Positions 62,302 through 64,000 of a DNA stretch of 64,000 bases are shown here, piece by piece (position 1 is the first letter of the stretch; every line of letters starts with the position of its first letter). Under the pieces are notes generated by a model, which was not told the origin of the DNA, did no database searches, and was given only the letters and a program-made list of their open reading frames with translations. The translations under genes and the position numbers were made by a program. Source of the stretch: Celerinatantimonas yamalensis. Its GTDB lineage: Bacteria; Pseudomonadota; Gammaproteobacteria; Enterobacterales; Celerinatantimonadaceae. The DNA is taken from the NCBI RefSeq assembly GCF_046054155.1, contig NZ_JBEQCT010000006.1, positions 62,001 to 126,000 on the forward strand, written 5' to 3'.

Positions 62302-63219
62302 ATGAGTGATGTGAAAGCCGTTTTTTTATCGCCATTTGTCGCCCATTGGCAACATCTGCCGGTAGCTTGTGAGCGTTTAACACAATGGATAAGCGATTAT
62401 TTGGATGAACAGTTGTCGTGGTGTCATGATGAGCAGTTTGGTGCGCTTTTTCCTTTTCAACAGCTCGATTTACCACAAGATTTTTTTCTGCAGCGTGTCA
62501 TCGACGTGGATGGCATTCAGTATTTAACGGGGCCACGTTTTGTCAATCAGCAACTCGATGCGCCTTTTGTGGATATCATTGCGCCGTGCGGGCCGCCGAG
62601 TGAGCGGGCAGTCAAGGCTATTTTGGCCAACTGGCAGGGGCTTAATGCCACTCGAGTACGCTATTGCAGCGCCACCATCACTCCAGCCTTGCATCCCATT
62701 GATCAACAGCTCTATCTTGGCCAAGCGAGCGAGATGATAGCTGCTCAGGCAGATACAACGGTTTTTTTGACAGGTGCGAATATCACCGATAAACAGTGGT
62801 GCCGAGCGTTACTTGATGATGCCTATCAGCAGCTGTTTAAACGCCAGCCAGAACTACAAAAGAGGCTTCATGCACTCAGTGATGATGAGCTCGAAGAGCA
62901 CCTTCAAGACGGTGAGGTTTGTCGCATTCATTGGTGCCAGCAAGCGGTTGGGGTGTTGATTGTACAGGCGTGTTCATATCAGTTTTTGCATGGATTGAGC
63001 GTCATTGATAAGGCGATTGCGCCAGCATTTCAAGGGCAGCATCTCTCAGCAAAGGCGCAGTTGGCCTATATGCAGCAGCTGGCCTCAGATGCACTATTGT
63101 TTGGCACTATCGATGGTCGTAACGAGGCTTCAATTCAATCAGCGCTACAAGCCGGCCGAATGCCAGTACTTCGCTATTGCTGGATGGATGAGCCAAGCAA
63201 TAGCTCGAATATACAATGA
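62302..63219 (+). CDS. GNAT-like protein of unknown function
   Basis: A 305-residue protein. The N-terminal two-thirds has no recognised domain. The C-terminal part shows an acetyltransferase-like pattern: AVGVLIVQACSYQFLHG, IDKAIAPAFQGQHLSAKAQL (a weak motif A) and TIDGRNEASIQSALQAGR (a motif B-like N-xx-S-xx-xA-xx-xG). The ATG at 62302 follows agagag; an earlier in-frame ATG at 62272 lacks a ribosome site. Possibly a sugar-nucleotide N-acetyltransferase, but this is only a guess. Confidence 0.65.
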   Translation: MSDVKAVFLSPFVAHWQHLPVACERLTQWISDYLDEQLSWCHDEQFGALFPFQQLDLPQDFFLQRVIDVDGIQYLTGPRFVNQQLDAPFVDIIAPCGPPSERAVKAILANWQGLNATRVRYCSATITPALHPIDQQLYLGQASEMIAAQADTTVFLTGANITDKQWCRALLDDAYQQLFKRQPELQKRLHALSDDELEEHLQDGEVCRIHWCQQAVGVLIVQACSYQFLHGLSVIDKAIAPAFQGQHLSAKAQLAYMQQLASDALLFGTIDGRNEASIQSALQAGRMPVLRYCWMDEPSNSSNIQ

Positions 63220-63298
63220 CTTTCGGTTATGGGGGTTTCGTGTACAACGGCTTAGTAGCATAATGTTTATATCTTCTCATTGAATGGATGTCATACAT

Positions 63299-64000
63299 AT
63301 GCCTCATCATTTACTTTCAATTCAAAGCCATGTTGCCTATGGTCATGTCGGTAATAGCGCGGCTGTTTTTCCGTTGCAACGTCAAGGCTTTGAAGTGAGC
63401 GCAATTCATACCGTGCAATTTTCTAATCATACGGGCTATGGCGAATTTAAAGGCGAGGTGTTTACCCCCGCGCATCTGCGTGAGGTGCTCGATGGCATTG
63501 AAGATCGCGGCGCGCTTAAACAGATGAGTGCTCTGTTAACGGGATACTTGGGCGATCAATATACCGGTGAAGTGACACTCGATGCGCTGCAGCGCATCCG
63601 TCGCCATCGGCCAGATGCATTGTATTGCTGTGACCCCGTGATGGGGGATGTCGGGCGCGGATTTTTTGTTAAACCGGGTTTACCTGAGTGGATAAGAGAC
63701 TACGCAATCCCTCATGCCGATCTGATTACGCCCAATCAATTTGAATTAAGTTTTCTAGCCGATCAGCGTATTGAAACCTTTAAGGATGCACTGCAAGCTA
63801 CGGCTCAGGTGCGTGAGCGGGGCCCTAAATATGTGTTGGTGACCTCGTTAGAGGTTGACGAGGTGCCCTCTGATCAGATTGGTCTTCTGCTCGATAGCGC
63901 TCAGGGAAGTTGGCTGGTGGCTACGCCCAAGTTGGATTTTCCTGTTCCTCTAAATGGGGCGGGGGATGTCACCAGCGCGCTATTTTTAGCACAGCTGCTT
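63299..64000 (+). CDS. pdxY: Pyridoxal kinase PdxY, partial
   Basis: The first 234 codons of a ribokinase-superfamily enzyme; the gene runs off the right edge. Start MPHHLLSIQSHVAYGHVGNS, then VQFSNHTGYGEFKGEVF, CDPVMGDVGRG, LITPNQFELSFL and the anion hole NGAGDVTSALF are PdxY signatures. It phosphorylates pyridoxal in the vitamin B6 salvage pathway. The ribosome site is weak. Identity is sure; the C-terminus is missing. Confidence 0.93.
   Translation, partial: MPHHLLSIQSHVAYGHVGNSAAVFPLQRQGFEVSAIHTVQFSNHTGYGEFKGEVFTPAHLREVLDGIEDRGALKQMSALLTGYLGDQYTGEVTLDALQRIRRHRPDALYCCDPVMGDVGRGFFVKPGLPEWIRDYAIPHADLITPNQFELSFLADQRIETFKDALQATAQVRERGPKYVLVTSLEVDEVPSDQIGLLLDSAQGSWLVATPKLDFPVPLNGAGDVTSALFLAQLL

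Overview
This is a chromosomal window from a gammaproteobacterium. It starts inside mnmG (gidA), and mnmG-oriC-mioC is the arrangement known from Enterobacterales and Vibrionales. The rpmH-rnpA-yidD-yidC-mnmE block lies about 9 kb away, but no dnaA lies beside rpmH. Together with a mioC-linked amino-acid ABC transporter and a PykA-type pyruvate kinase, this suggests a Vibrionales, Aeromonadales or Alteromonadales relative with a rearranged origin region. The species cannot be named from the sequence alone.

Layout. 1-4 kb: mnmG, oriC, mioC, a second GATC-rich stretch and an amino-acid ABC importer. 4-9 kb: cytochrome b561, a Spy-like periplasmic protein, an acetyltransferase, an alpha/beta hydrolase, pykA and a DUF457-type membrane protein. 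9.2-13.2 kb: rpmH, rnpA, yidD, yidC and mnmE. 13.2-23.3 kb: an accessory island at the mnmE 3' end. It holds attachment-site-like repeats, a dead alpA-like regulator and a six-gene DNA defence cluster: McrC/LlaJI-like nuclease, McrB-like AAA+ ATPase, an unknown protein, a MORC/MutL-type GHKL ATPase, a SNF2 ATPase and a divergent HTH-cytosine-5 methyltransferase. Several strong palindromes follow it.

23.4-31.6 kb: an autoregulated VOC-TetR pair, a DedA protein with a coupled small ORF, two membrane proteins, an arsRC-acr3 arsenic operon and an NAD(P)-binding protein. 32-38 kb: a phytase-like esterase, a DJ-1-type protein and a coniferyl-type aldehyde dehydrogenase with a divergent LysR regulator, and an MFS exporter. 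38-43.4 kb: GABA/putrescine use (gabD, gabT, a PuuP-like permease, a LysR regulator). 43.6-47 kb: a split chromate transporter with LysR regulator, and a zinc alcohol dehydrogenase. 47.4-49.5 kb: a persulfide/sulfite detoxification operon behind a perfect 22-bp palindrome.

49.7-55.5 kb: a DUF3574 lipoprotein, a NupC-type nucleoside transporter, a shortened DeoR-like regulator, an AraC regulator and an ethanolamine permease. 55.9-61.6 kb: a QseBC-like two-component system, then a metallophosphoesterase of the PlcP/LpxH superfamily, a DedA-like protein and a fused GT4-GT2 glycosyltransferase, which together look like a membrane-lipid remodelling locus. 62.3-64 kb: a GNAT-like protein and the start of pdxY.

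The most interesting part is the 13.9-22.9 kb cluster. Its parts are recognisable and similar GHKL-ATPase restriction systems have been predicted by comparative genomics, but one component is unrecognised and shares a C-terminal module with the GHKL ATPase beside it.
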